Shown one piece after another: positions 31,696 to 40,315 of a stretch of 64,000 nucleotides of DNA; within the stretch, counting starts at the first letter, position 1; each line of letters opens with the position of its first letter. The stretch lies in assembly GCA_047601145.1 (NCBI GenBank), contig JASGJW010000005.1, positions 124,001 to 188,000 on the forward strand, read 5' to 3'. Origin of the DNA: UBA7672 sp047601145 (GTDB lineage: Bacteria > Pseudomonadota > Alphaproteobacteria > Caulobacterales > Hyphomonadaceae). Under the pieces are notes generated by a model, which was not told the DNA's origin, ran no database searches, and worked only from the letters and a program-made list of their open reading frames with translations. The translations under genes were made by a program, and so were the position numbers.

Positions 31696-33801
31696 TTGGC
31701 CGCCAGCCTTTTCAGCCGCCTGATCCAGTCGGCGGCAGCAACTGCTACCCTTGTTCTCGCCGCGTGCGCCGCGCCCCAGCCGTCGACGTCCACGCCAGCA
31801 TCCGTTCAGGACCCTTCGCACCATATCCAGCAGCCGGCTGGCCTGCAGCAGATCCAGTACACCCCGAACGCCGGGTCCAAATCCACGGCCAAGTCTGCGG
31901 CCACGCCTGGCAAGGACTTCTATGAATACGTGAACGGCGGCTGGCTTTCGACTTACCAGCTCCCGCCCGACAAGGTCTCCGCCGGCGTCGCCGAAGACCT
32001 CACCGAGAAGTCCGACGAAGATATCCGCGACATGATCGAAGAGATCATCGCCGCCAATCCCGCACCCGGCACGATCGAGCGCAAGATCGCCGACCTCTAC
32101 TCCGCCGCCATGGACGAGAAGACGATCGAGGCGCGCGGCACGGCGCCGCTCAAGCCGCACCTCGACCGCATCCGCGCGATCAAAAATTATGACGACCTCA
32201 CCCGCCTCATGGGTGTCATCGGCTACAACTCTCCGATCGGCGCTAGCGTCTCCGCCAGCCCAGCCGATCCGGACGCCAACGCAATCTGGGTCTCGCAGGC
32301 CGGCCTCGGCATGCCCCATCGCGGCTACTACGTCTCGACCGGCCTGCAGGATGAGTCGATGCGCTTCGCATACCGCGTCCACGTCGCCAACATCCTCAAG
32401 CTGATCGGAAATGCCGATCCGCAGGGCAGCGCCACACGTATTTACAATCTCGAACGCAAGATCGCCGAGGCGCACACCGACGAGGACCGCTCGATCGCCG
32501 CCGACGAAGCCCTGCGCACGATGTCGCTGGCCCAGCTCAAGGCCTGGGCCCCTGGCTTCAAATGGGACCTCTTCCTCGCCGAAGGCGGGCTTACCAACTC
32601 CGACCGCATCGTCGTCACCGACCAGACTGCGGTGGCCGATCTCGCGAAACTTATCCGCGAAATCCCGCTCGATGACTGGAAGCTCTGGATGGAGTTCCAT
32701 ATCGCCAACGAGTTCGCCGAATACCTGCCCAAGCCCTTCGCCGACAGCTATTTCAACTTCTTCTCGAAACGCCTCGCCGGCCTCGAGGAGCCTCCGCCGC
32801 GCTGGCAGTGGGCCGTCGGCATCGTGAACAATTATCTCGGATCTGAAGTCGGCCAGCTCTATGTGAAGCGCAACTTCCCGTCGGGCCACAAGGCGAAGAT
32901 CGACGCCATCGTCGCCAACATCCGCGCCGCCTTCGAGACGCGCATGAAGGGCCTCGACTGGATGGACGACAAGACGCGCGCCGCCGCCCTCGCCAAGCTC
33001 GCCGCCCTCAAGCCGCAGATCGGCTATCCGGACAAGTGGGAAGACATTTCCGGCCTGAAGATCGAACCGGGCAAGCTCCTTGAGGACGTCTACAGCGTCT
33101 ACGAATTCGAATGGTCGAAGATGAGCGAGGACCTGCACAAGCCGGTCGACCGCGAGCTCTGGCCAACGCCCGCCCACACGATCAACGCTTTCTACAATCC
33201 GCTGTCCAACACCTTCACCATGCCCGCCGGCATCCTGCAGGCGCCCTATTTCGATCCTGATGCGGATGCGGCCGAGAACTATGGCGGTATCGGCGCCGTC
33301 ATAGGCCACGAGATGAGCCACGGCTTCGACGATCGCGGCCGCCAGTTCGACGGCGCTGGCAAGAACGCCAACTGGTGGACGACGCAGACCGACGCGCGCT
33401 TCCTCGCCAAGGCCGATACGCTGATCGCGCAGTACGACACTTACTGCCCCTATCTTGGCGCCTGCGTGAACGGCCTTGGCACACTGGGCGAAAACATCGG
33501 CGACCTTGCCGGCCTCGAGATCGCTTACGCCGCCTATCATCTCTCACTGAACGGCAAACCGGCGCCAGTCATCGACGGCCTCACCGGCGACCAGCGCTTC
33601 TTCCTCGCCTACGCAAAGTCCTACCGCGGCAAGGTCCGCGAGGAAGTCGCCCGCGCTATGCTCGACGGCGACAGCCACGCCCCCAACCGCTATCGCGTCA
33701 ACGGCGTCGTCCGCAACATGGACGCCTGGTACGCCGCCTTCGGCATCAAGCAAGGCGACAAGCTCTACCTCTCGCCCGACCAGCGCGTCCGCATCTGGTA
33801 G
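31696..33801 (+). CDS. M13 family metallopeptidase lipoprotein (copy 3, divergent)
   Basis: The 701-residue M13 enzyme is the most diverged of the three. Zinc motif HEMSH at residues 538-542 and ENIGDLAG (E599) are intact. It has a lipobox LAAC (about residue 21-24) and a longer Ser/Thr/Gln-rich linker before PGKDFYEYVNGGWL. I chose TTG at 31696 because GAGGGA lies 7 bases upstream and the signal peptide starts there; no ATG or GTG fits. It ends RVRIW as copy 2 does. The order and spacing suggest an old tandem duplication, with copy 3 split off first. It converges with the BtuB-like receptor. Confidence 0.92.
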   Translation: MAASLFSRLIQSAAATATLVLAACAAPQPSTSTPASVQDPSHHIQQPAGLQQIQYTPNAGSKSTAKSAATPGKDFYEYVNGGWLSTYQLPPDKVSAGVAEDLTEKSDEDIRDMIEEIIAANPAPGTIERKIADLYSAAMDEKTIEARGTAPLKPHLDRIRAIKNYDDLTRLMGVIGYNSPIGASVSASPADPDANAIWVSQAGLGMPHRGYYVSTGLQDESMRFAYRVHVANILKLIGNADPQGSATRIYNLERKIAEAHTDEDRSIAADEALRTMSLAQLKAWAPGFKWDLFLAEGGLTNSDRIVVTDQTAVADLAKLIREIPLDDWKLWMEFHIANEFAEYLPKPFADSYFNFFSKRLAGLEEPPPRWQWAVGIVNNYLGSEVGQLYVKRNFPSGHKAKIDAIVANIRAAFETRMKGLDWMDDKTRAAALAKLAALKPQIGYPDKWEDISGLKIEPGKLLEDVYSVYEFEWSKMSEDLHKPVDRELWPTPAHTINAFYNPLSNTFTMPAGILQAPYFDPDADAAENYGGIGAVIGHEMSHGFDDRGRQFDGAGKNANWWTTQTDARFLAKADTLIAQYDTYCPYLGACVNGLGTLGENIGDLAGLEIAYAAYHLSLNGKPAPVIDGLTGDQRFFLAYAKSYRGKVREEVARAMLDGDSHAPNRYRVNGVVRNMDAWYAAFGIKQGDKLYLSPDQRVRIW

Positions 33802-33813
33802 GCGACAGAAAAA

Positions 33814-33848
33814 CCAATCCCCTCCCCGCGAACGGAGAGGGGATCAAT
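33814..33848 (+). terminator. Stem-loop after M13 copy 3, no T-tract
   Basis: ATCCCCTC pairs with GAGGGGAT around CCCGCGAACGGA. No run of T follows, so this may be a weak terminator or only an RNA-stabilising hairpin. Confidence 0.35.
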
Positions 33849-33877
33849 CCAGCGCACCAGATTTGTAAGCGCCCGAT

Positions 33878-35902
33878 CTAGAAATCGAACGTGTAGTTCA
33901 CGTGGAAGCTGCGGCCGCGCCCGAGGCTCGGCGCATAGTAAGCCACATTCGTCACATCGACCCGGCCTGCGCCGGCCGCGCTGAAGTATTCCTCATCGAA
34001 CAGGTTCTCGATCCTGAAGCCGAGGCGGTGCTTGCGGCCGGAATCGAGGAACCAGCGCGCGTTGGCGTCAACGAGCACATAGTCCCCGATGCTCCTGCGG
34101 CCGAGGCCCGCCGGAGCGTTGTCCGCCAGTTCGCCAACCCAGGTCGCATTGAGGCCGGCGCCAACCGGCAGGTTGTCCGGAGCCCAGTCGACCAGCACCT
34201 TCGCGACATCGAGCGGAATATCCTGCAGCTGCTGGTTCGCGCCATCCACCTCAGCTTCGGTGTGAGTCCATGACGCCGTGCCCGAGAAGCCAGCGCCGAA
34301 GTCCATTGTGGCCACCGCCTCGATGCCCGTCGTCTCGACATCCGCACCATTGTTGTCGAACGTATCGTAACAGCCGTTCACCGGATCGTCCGAGCACGCA
34401 TAATTGCCCGGCTGCGCGCCCGTGCGGTCCTCGGTAACGGTGATGATCTGGATGAGGTCTTCAAGCTCGCGCCGGAAGGCCGTCACTTCCCAGGTCGCGT
34501 TGGCTGCGCGTCCGCCGATCGCCGCTTCGATGTTGAAGCTCTTCTCGCCCTTCAGGTTCGGGTTGCCTTGTTCGCAACAGCCGTCCTTGACGAACAGCTC
34601 GTAAGCATCGGGTAGGCGGAAGGACGTGCCGACCTGGCCCCGCGCGTAGAAGTAGTCATTGATCTGCAGGTTGCCCGACACGTTCCAGACCGTGGTGTCG
34701 CCCTCGCCCGATGGCATGTTGTGGCGAACGCCGGCGGCCAGCGTCAGGCCCTTGAGGACATCGAGGTCCCAGCGCACCTGTGCAAACGGCGCAACCACGT
34801 CTTCGGTTTTCTTGTCGATGAGGAAGACTTCGTCCTCGCCATTGTAGTTCTGATAGTCGACGCCGCCGAGGAGCGTGACATCCGGGTTCAGCTTGTACTG
34901 GCCAAGCAGGTTCACGCCGTAGTCCTTGAACCCCCAGTAGTCGTTATCGGAAACGGTGATCAGAGTTCCCGACGGCGGCTCGGTGTTGCGGATGTCCGTG
35001 AAGCGCGTGTCCCACCAGTGATAATAGGCCTTCGCAAAGAAGCTGAACTGGTCGCCGAACGTCCAATCGAGCTTGGCCGACAGGATGTCCTCGTCGCGAT
35101 CATTGTGCGAAGTATAGGTTTCGTACTGGTTCGCGAAATCGAGCACCGCATCGGTGTGCTGGTAGTTCACCGAGAGCTTCGTATCGGGCGAGAATTCGTA
35201 GCCGTACTTGGCCCCGAAATTCGTAACGTCATAGCCGCGGTTCCGGTCCGTGGCGCTGGGCTGGTAATCCTGGTCGCGGAAGGGCTGGTAGCCTTCGGCC
35301 TCGTCATGGCTGGCGAACAGGACGAAGTTGTGATCGCCAAACGAGCCGGAAGTGTAGCCGTCAATATGGCGCTCTTCGTCCGAACCGAACCCCGCCGAGA
35401 ACGAGCCGACCTGGTCCTTCGTGAAGCCCTTGGTCACAATGTTGATCGCGCCAGACACGGCCGACGTTCCGTAGAACAGGCTCTGTCCGCCCTTCAGCAC
35501 TTCGATCTTGTCGATCATGCTCGCCGGAATCGTATCGAGCGGCGTCGTGGTCGTGTAGAGGCGGTTCGAAATGCGCACGCCATCGACCAGCCAGATCACA
35601 TCGACCCGGCGGCCGCCGAGCAGCGATGCGTTCACATAGTCGAACGGGCCATTCTTCGGCGCCACGTAGAGCCCCGGCACCTGCATCTGCAGCGCCTGGC
35701 CCACATCGACATAGCCGCCATTCTTGATGTCCTCGGCGGTGACGACATCAAGGCGCGAACCTGTTTTCTCGATTTCCTGGGCGAGCGTCTCTTCGAGCTG
35801 GCCCCAGACATAGACAACGTCGCGATCAGTCTGCGCAAGCGCAGGCGTCGCCCCAATGGCGATCGCGATCGACGCCGAAGCGCCGAGCAGAAGTGCTTTC
35901 AA
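33878..35902 (-). CDS. TonB-dependent receptor, BtuB-like
   Basis: The 674-residue outer-membrane receptor has a signal peptide (about 23 residues, ALAQ), a plug domain (about 40-160: DVVTAEDIKNGGYVDVGQAL, VDVIWLVDGVRISN, LFYGTSAVSGAINIVTKG) and a barrel ending in Phe (HVNYTFDF). TSFRLPDAYELF and NPNLKGEKS correspond to the FRAP and NPNL boxes. A CC pair (DGCCEQGNPN) lies between them. The ligand is unknown; plug sequence resembles vitamin B12/siderophore receptors. The start is TTG at 35902 with GGGAGG 8 bases upstream. It is downstream of the FCD regulator, with a candidate operator between them. Confidence 0.9.
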   Translation of the reverse strand: MKALLLGASASIAIAIGATPALAQTDRDVVYVWGQLEETLAQEIEKTGSRLDVVTAEDIKNGGYVDVGQALQMQVPGLYVAPKNGPFDYVNASLLGGRRVDVIWLVDGVRISNRLYTTTTPLDTIPASMIDKIEVLKGGQSLFYGTSAVSGAINIVTKGFTKDQVGSFSAGFGSDEERHIDGYTSGSFGDHNFVLFASHDEAEGYQPFRDQDYQPSATDRNRGYDVTNFGAKYGYEFSPDTKLSVNYQHTDAVLDFANQYETYTSHNDRDEDILSAKLDWTFGDQFSFFAKAYYHWWDTRFTDIRNTEPPSGTLITVSDNDYWGFKDYGVNLLGQYKLNPDVTLLGGVDYQNYNGEDEVFLIDKKTEDVVAPFAQVRWDLDVLKGLTLAAGVRHNMPSGEGDTTVWNVSGNLQINDYFYARGQVGTSFRLPDAYELFVKDGCCEQGNPNLKGEKSFNIEAAIGGRAANATWEVTAFRRELEDLIQIITVTEDRTGAQPGNYACSDDPVNGCYDTFDNNGADVETTGIEAVATMDFGAGFSGTASWTHTEAEVDGANQQLQDIPLDVAKVLVDWAPDNLPVGAGLNATWVGELADNAPAGLGRRSIGDYVLVDANARWFLDSGRKHRLGFRIENLFDEEYFSAAGAGRVDVTNVAYYAPSLGRGRSFHVNYTFDF

Positions 35903-35988
35903 GACAGAATCCTCCCGGGATCTCTAACCTCCGGACAGCGGCCTCCTGCCTCCGCTTCCGGACGTGTGGACCCTAGGGGGCCTCAACG

Positions 35989-36004
35989 GGATTGCATACA
36001 ATCC
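35989..36004. promoter_or_regulatory. Candidate FCD/GntR operator before the BtuB-like receptor
   Basis: GGATTGCATACAATCC has perfect 6-bp arms (GGATTG/CAATCC) and contains TTGCATACAA, one base from the TTGTATACAA-type operators of many FCD-subfamily GntR regulators. It lies 87 bases before the receptor start and just after the regulator gene. Confidence 0.55.
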
Positions 36005-36086
36005 GGGCGCTCACCGAAGCGCGAGCCGTGCGTCATTTGCGAGCGTGTCGCATTTGCGCAACAAGCTGTTCGCCGGCTGCGCGAAC

Positions 36087-36779
36087 TCAGGCCGCCGCGC
36101 GGACTCGCCTGTGAGCCGTCTTGGGCGCCGCGAGCGTGCGTTCTGCATGCCGCCGCAACATTGTTTCCGCCGCCTTCGAGGCCGCATCCGGAGACTTCGC
36201 CAGCAGCGCCTTGAGCACGCCGCGCGCCAGCTTCGCCGCCTCCGTCTGCCCGGCAGCACTGCGCACATCGTCCATCGCGCGCGCATGATGTGGCGTCACC
36301 GGCGCGGCCATCCGCAACCGCTCGGCCAGCACCGGCCCCGCCGCTTCGAAGAGCGCACGTGCAAAACCTATCCGAAGATGCTGGAATTCGCGCTCCGGCC
36401 CGCCATCCTCCGCGACATGCTCCATCATCGCCACGAACTGGCCGATCATATCGAGCTGTTTCTTGCCGGCCCGCTCCGCTGCACTGCGCGCCGCCAGCGT
36501 TGTAAGCTGCACATGCAGCTCCATCAGGTCCGGCGTGCCGCCTTCGCTTGCCCCGCGAACCCGCGCGCCCTTGTTGAGCACGATTTCCGCCAGCCCCTGC
36601 GCCTCGAGCCTTTGAAGCGCCGCGCGCACGATCGTCCTGCTGACACCATGCTCTTTCGCGATTTCCACTTCCCGCAGCGGATCGCCCGGCGCGAGATCAC
36701 CGAGATGGATCTCCATCGCCAGTTCATCCGTCAGCCGGCTGGTCTGCGAACCGTCCCCGATCGGAGGGAGCGGAATCAT
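36087..36779 (-). CDS. GntR-family regulator, FCD subfamily
   Basis: The approximately 230-residue regulator has an N-terminal winged helix-turn-helix (LTDELAMEIHLGDLAPGDPL... ISKEHGVSRT-like EHGVSRTIVRAALQRLEAQG, residues about 15-75) and an all-helical FCD effector domain. The usual D...H metal-binding pair is not clear: the helix reads LRIGFARALFEAAG where family members have D..FH..L, so the effector site may be changed. I prefer ATG 36779 (MIPLPPIGDG); upstream ATGs at 36800 and 36911 are open but overlap the divergent ATP-grasp promoter. The palindrome downstream suggests it controls the BtuB-like receptor. Confidence 0.85.
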   Translation of the reverse strand: MIPLPPIGDGSQTSRLTDELAMEIHLGDLAPGDPLREVEIAKEHGVSRTIVRAALQRLEAQGLAEIVLNKGARVRGASEGGTPDLMELHVQLTTLAARSAAERAGKKQLDMIGQFVAMMEHVAEDGGPEREFQHLRIGFARALFEAAGPVLAERLRMAAPVTPHHARAMDDVRSAAGQTEAAKLARGVLKALLAKSPDAASKAAETMLRRHAERTLAAPKTAHRRVRAAA

Positions 36780-36909
36780 GTGGGAATGGCCGCAGGACAT
36801 GGGAAACCGTGCGCTTGAGCTTGCTCGCCATGAGCCTAGCCTCGGGCCCAACACGAGACAATCGCGATTGCTGTTTCGTGTCCTGCCTTTGCCTGCTACA
36901 GCGCGGCCC

Positions 36910-37878
36910 ATGCCGGTTCCCGATCTGACCCGCTACGCCAGGGACGCCGCCGAAGCCATCGGCGCGCGCTTCGAGGATCTCGACAATGGCGGCGGATATC
37001 TCTTCCGCATCCTGAAAGGCGAGCGCTCGGTTCTGGGCGGCGGCGGCAATGTCTGCGCCTACCCTGTCAACAGCGCTGTCGCCTACACGATCTCGCGCGA
37101 CAAGGCGCACACCAAGGCTGTGCTCACCGCTGACGGCCTGTCCGTGATCCCAGGCGGCCTGTTCTTCGCCCACCGGCGACGCGCCGCCCTGCGCACGCCC
37201 GGTCGAGAAGCCGAAGACGCCGGCGTCTATGCGGCAAGGCTGGGCTATCCCGTCTTCTGCAAGCCCAATCTCGGTTCGCGCGGAACCTTCGCTGAAATCA
37301 TCGGCGGCGCCGAAGAACTCTCCGACTACATCTCTCGCGTCGCGATCGACTTCGAGGCTTTCCTGATCGAGCCCGTCCTGCTTGGCGCCGAGCATCGCAT
37401 CTTCGTGCAGGACGGCCGCGCGGTCTTCCATTCCACCAAGGCTGAACCTGCCCTCGCAGGCGATGGCGTCTCGACGCTCGAACAGCTGGTTGCAGCCCTG
37501 AACCAGCGCCTCGCCGCGGAAGGCGTGTCCGCCGTCAAGCCTTCCTCTCTCCATCGCGACCTCAATCAGGTTCCGAAAAAGGGCGAGCACATCATCCTGC
37601 CTGGCCGGCGCAACCTCTCAGCGGCAGGCGGCATCGAACACGTCAGCGAAGACGCCCCTGCACCTCTTGCCCGCCTCGCCATAGCGGCCGTCGCCGCTGT
37701 CGGCCTGCGTGTCGGCGCCGTGGACATGTTCGACGTTTCGGCAAAAGGCGATCTCAGCGACCTCGTCGTCATCGAGGTCAATGGCAATCCCGGCCTGCGC
37801 ACGCTGGAGTTCGCCGGCCGCTCAGACTTGATCCGGAGCATCTGGACGCGGATGCTCAACGAATGCCTGGAGGGATGA
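36910..37878 (+). CDS. ATP-grasp ligase, cyanophycin-synthetase-like half
   Basis: The 322-residue protein matches the ATP-grasp half of cyanophycin synthetases: SRDKAHTKAVLTADGLSVIP (helix before the ATP lobe), LGYPVFCKPNLGSRG, FLIEPVLLGAEHRIFVQDGR, then LAGDGVSTLEQLVAALN, GRRNLSAAGGIEHV and the metal-binding end VVIEVNGNPGLR. Known family members form acyl-phosphates on carboxyl groups and join amino acids. The N-terminus (GGGYLFRILKGE) also resembles cyanophycin synthetase. It lacks the Mur-ligase half, which is supplied by the overlapping next gene. The start at 36910 is the first consistent with the family; the frame is open upstream to 36778. The substrate is unknown. Confidence 0.85.
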   Translation: MPVPDLTRYARDAAEAIGARFEDLDNGGGYLFRILKGERSVLGGGGNVCAYPVNSAVAYTISRDKAHTKAVLTADGLSVIPGGLFFAHRRRAALRTPGREAEDAGVYAARLGYPVFCKPNLGSRGTFAEIIGGAEELSDYISRVAIDFEAFLIEPVLLGAEHRIFVQDGRAVFHSTKAEPALAGDGVSTLEQLVAALNQRLAAEGVSAVKPSSLHRDLNQVPKKGEHIILPGRRNLSAAGGIEHVSEDAPAPLARLAIAAVAAVGLRVGAVDMFDVSAKGDLSDLVVIEVNGNPGLRTLEFAGRSDLIRSIWTRMLNECLEG

Positions 37879-39188
37879 TGTTTGATCTTCCCAAATTCGG
37901 CGACGGCATCGGCCTGCACCGCATCGAACGGTTCCTGCAGCTTCATCGCATCGACCGCGCCGACCTCGCACGCCGCTCCGTCGCCGTGACGGGCACGAAC
38001 GGCAAGGGCTCCACCTCGCGCTTCATCACCTCCGCGATCGAGGCAGCCGGCATGCGTGTCGGTTGCTTCACCTCGCCCCACCTGTTCGACGTGCGCGAGC
38101 GTTTCATGATCGGCGACGACATGATCCCGAAAGCGGACTTCGAACGTCACGCCGAAACCGTCCTCGCCTTCTCCCGCACGCTGCCCGAAGGCGATAGGAT
38201 GGGCGCGTTCGAATTCCTCTTCCTGCTCGCCATCCTCTGGTTCCACCAGGAAAAACCCGACGCCATCGTCTGGGAGGCAGGCATTGGCGGGCGCTATGAT
38301 CCCGTGCGCACGGTCCGGGCCAGCGTCTCCGTGCTCACCTCGATCGAACTCGAACACACCGAACTCCTCGGCGCGACCGAGGAACTCATCGCCTATGACA
38401 AGACCGACGCGCTCGCGCCGGGTGGATGCGTGGTTCTCTCGCCCTCGATCAGCGATCGCCTCGCCGTCCGCATCGCCGCCTACGCCAGCTTGTCCGGCAA
38501 GGCCACCCTCCCGGCCCTCGCCAGCCGCCGCATCGGGCCGGTGGTCAACACGCAGGAAGGCGCGCGCTTCACCTATGGCTTCAGCGGTGCGGCGCCCTCC
38601 GCTGACCAGACCGTGACGCTGAAGCTCGCCGGGCAGCACCAGGTCCACAATGCCGTCACCGGCCTGCGCGCCGCGGAGATCTGGCTCGGCCTCAAGCCGG
38701 AGGAGAACGCAAAGCGCCACTTCGCGATGCTCGCCGCCCTCGGCCGCACGAGCTGGCCGGGCCGGCTGGAGAAAGTCGCGTCCTCGCCTGATCTCTGGAT
38801 CGACGTAGGCCACACGCCCCGTGCGCTCGACTTCGTCACGCACACCTTCCTGGAGTTCAGCCCGCGCGAGAAGACCCTCGTCGTCTTTGGCGTCTCTGCC
38901 TCGAAGGAAGTGGCTGGCATAGCGGACGTCGTCGCCTCACGCTTCGACCATTTCATCCTGACGCGAGCCCATAAGTCGGGCGCCGATGTCGGCCTGTTCG
39001 CTGGCGCGTTTGCCCGTCGCGCCCGGGATATCGTCATCGCGCAGGACACGCTCGAAGCCGCGCAGCTCGCCAAGGGGCGTGCCCAACGCGAAGGCCTTTC
39101 GGTTCTGGCCCTTGGCGGCCTGTTCCTGTCCGCAGAAGTCCAGCACGCCTGGAATGGCGGCGACCCGAAGGAACTCGAATTCCTCTAG
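37878..39188 (+). CDS. FolC/Mur-ligase-family enzyme paired with ATP-grasp protein
   Basis: The 436-residue ligase has P-loop VTGTNGKGST (about residue 42), TSPHLFDVRERF, the Mg-binding WEAGIGGRYDPVR, the motif LAGQHQVHNA, and a C-terminal domain starting at GRLEKV with WIDVGHTPRA. It belongs to the Mur-ligase superfamily, nearest FolC-like members, which join glutamate or other amino acids to an activated carboxylate. The classical folC neighbour accD is absent; instead it overlaps the ATP-grasp gene (TGATG), so the pair probably forms one enzyme system like a split cyanophycin synthetase. Start 37878 has GGAGG 4 bases upstream; 37875 is possible. It ends flush against the convergent patatin gene. 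Confidence 0.85.
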   Translation: MFDLPKFGDGIGLHRIERFLQLHRIDRADLARRSVAVTGTNGKGSTSRFITSAIEAAGMRVGCFTSPHLFDVRERFMIGDDMIPKADFERHAETVLAFSRTLPEGDRMGAFEFLFLLAILWFHQEKPDAIVWEAGIGGRYDPVRTVRASVSVLTSIELEHTELLGATEELIAYDKTDALAPGGCVVLSPSISDRLAVRIAAYASLSGKATLPALASRRIGPVVNTQEGARFTYGFSGAAPSADQTVTLKLAGQHQVHNAVTGLRAAEIWLGLKPEENAKRHFAMLAALGRTSWPGRLEKVASSPDLWIDVGHTPRALDFVTHTFLEFSPREKTLVVFGVSASKEVAGIADVVASRFDHFILTRAHKSGADVGLFAGAFARRARDIVIAQDTLEAAQLAKGRAQREGLSVLALGGLFLSAEVQHAWNGGDPKELEFL

Positions 39189-40277
39189 TTATTCCGCCGC
39201 CTTCGTCCTGCGGCGCGGCGGCTTGAGCTGGTCGCCGTCCAGCGAGTCGTCCTCGCCCTGGAACATGCGACGGATGTTCACCGTCGATTTCGTCCCGACA
39301 TGGCGGAAGCTTGTGCGCAGCCATTGCTCGGCCGCCTCGCGCCCCTTATCGAACAGCATGTCGATGAATTCGGGCTCGACATTGAACTTCGATGACGCCC
39401 CAAGCTCCGCCAGCGACTTCTCGTCGGCAATCGCGTGCATCAGCATGCGGCGATAACCCGTCCCCTTGAGCCGCCCGGCCTCCATCAATCGCGCCACGAA
39501 ATCCATCGCTCGGAGATCGTGTAACAGAGCCGCATTGAACGTGATCTCGTTCACCCGGTTGATGATGTCACGCGCAGTGGTCGGCGCTCCTGGCCGCCGG
39601 ATCGGATTGATCTGCACCAACACTACATCGTCGGAGGCACAGTGCTCGAACAGCGGCCACAGCGCCGGATTGCCTGTGAACCCGCCATCCCAATAGGGGA
39701 CGCCGTTGATCTCCACCGCCTTGAACAACCAGGGCAGGCATGCGGACGCCATGACATGGTCCGCCGTCATGTCCTTCTTGTCCCAGACGTGCGCGCGCCC
39801 GGTTTCAACGTTTGTCGCCGCGATGAAGACCTTGACCTTCGACTTCCGTACCCGGTCGAAATCGATGAGCTGCACGACGAGATCGCGCAGCGGATTGAGA
39901 TTGAACGGGTTGAAATCGTAAGGGCTCGCAATGCGCGTCACGAGATCGAACATCACGTAAGCGGGCGAGGTATCCATGTTCCAGCCGCCAAGCAGCATCT
40001 CGATCGGCGACCGCTGCAGCGGGCTCGTGCGCGCCTCAACCAGCACGCCATCCCAGAAACGCCGTAGCGACGCCCTTGCCTCCTCGCGATCGCCGTCAGC
40101 AAAACCAGCCGCCAGCGCCACGGCGTTCATCGCGCCGGCGGATGCGCCCGTGATCGCCTCGATCTCCACCCGCGGGTCTTCCAGCAGCCGGTCAAGCACG
40201 CCCCACGAGAAGGCCCCATGCGAGCCGCCGCCCTGGAGGGCGAGGTTGATGAGTTTGGGAGCGGCGGTGTCAGCCAT
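39189..40277 (-). CDS. Patatin-like phospholipase family protein
   Basis: The 362-residue serine lipase has the oxyanion loop QGGGSHGAF (residues about 15-23), the nucleophile in GASAG (S46) and the catalytic aspartate in DGG (D197, YWDGGFTG). This is a complete Ser-Asp dyad. Patatins hydrolyse acyl chains from phospholipids or storage lipids, and cytoplasmic members are common in Alphaproteobacteria, also as polyhydroxybutyrate-metabolism genes. There is no signal peptide. The C-terminus is Arg/Lys-rich. It lies 38 bases downstream of murI on the same strand and converges on the Mur-like ligase with zero spacing. Confidence 0.9.
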   Translation of the reverse strand: MADTAAPKLINLALQGGGSHGAFSWGVLDRLLEDPRVEIEAITGASAGAMNAVALAAGFADGDREEARASLRRFWDGVLVEARTSPLQRSPIEMLLGGWNMDTSPAYVMFDLVTRIASPYDFNPFNLNPLRDLVVQLIDFDRVRKSKVKVFIAATNVETGRAHVWDKKDMTADHVMASACLPWLFKAVEINGVPYWDGGFTGNPALWPLFEHCASDDVVLVQINPIRRPGAPTTARDIINRVNEITFNAALLHDLRAMDFVARLMEAGRLKGTGYRRMLMHAIADEKSLAELGASSKFNVEPEFIDMLFDKGREAAEQWLRTSFRHVGTKSTVNIRRMFQGEDDSLDGDQLKPPRRRTKAAE

Positions 40278-40315
40278 GCAGCATGTCCTTGCCGGAATAG
40301 ATCGGCAGGCCGGGC

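Noticed and set aside
35903..36086. Cobalamin riboswitch before the BtuB-like receptor
   Set aside because: No B12-box or conserved cobalamin-riboswitch core can be found in the leader; the only clear element is the palindrome at 35989.
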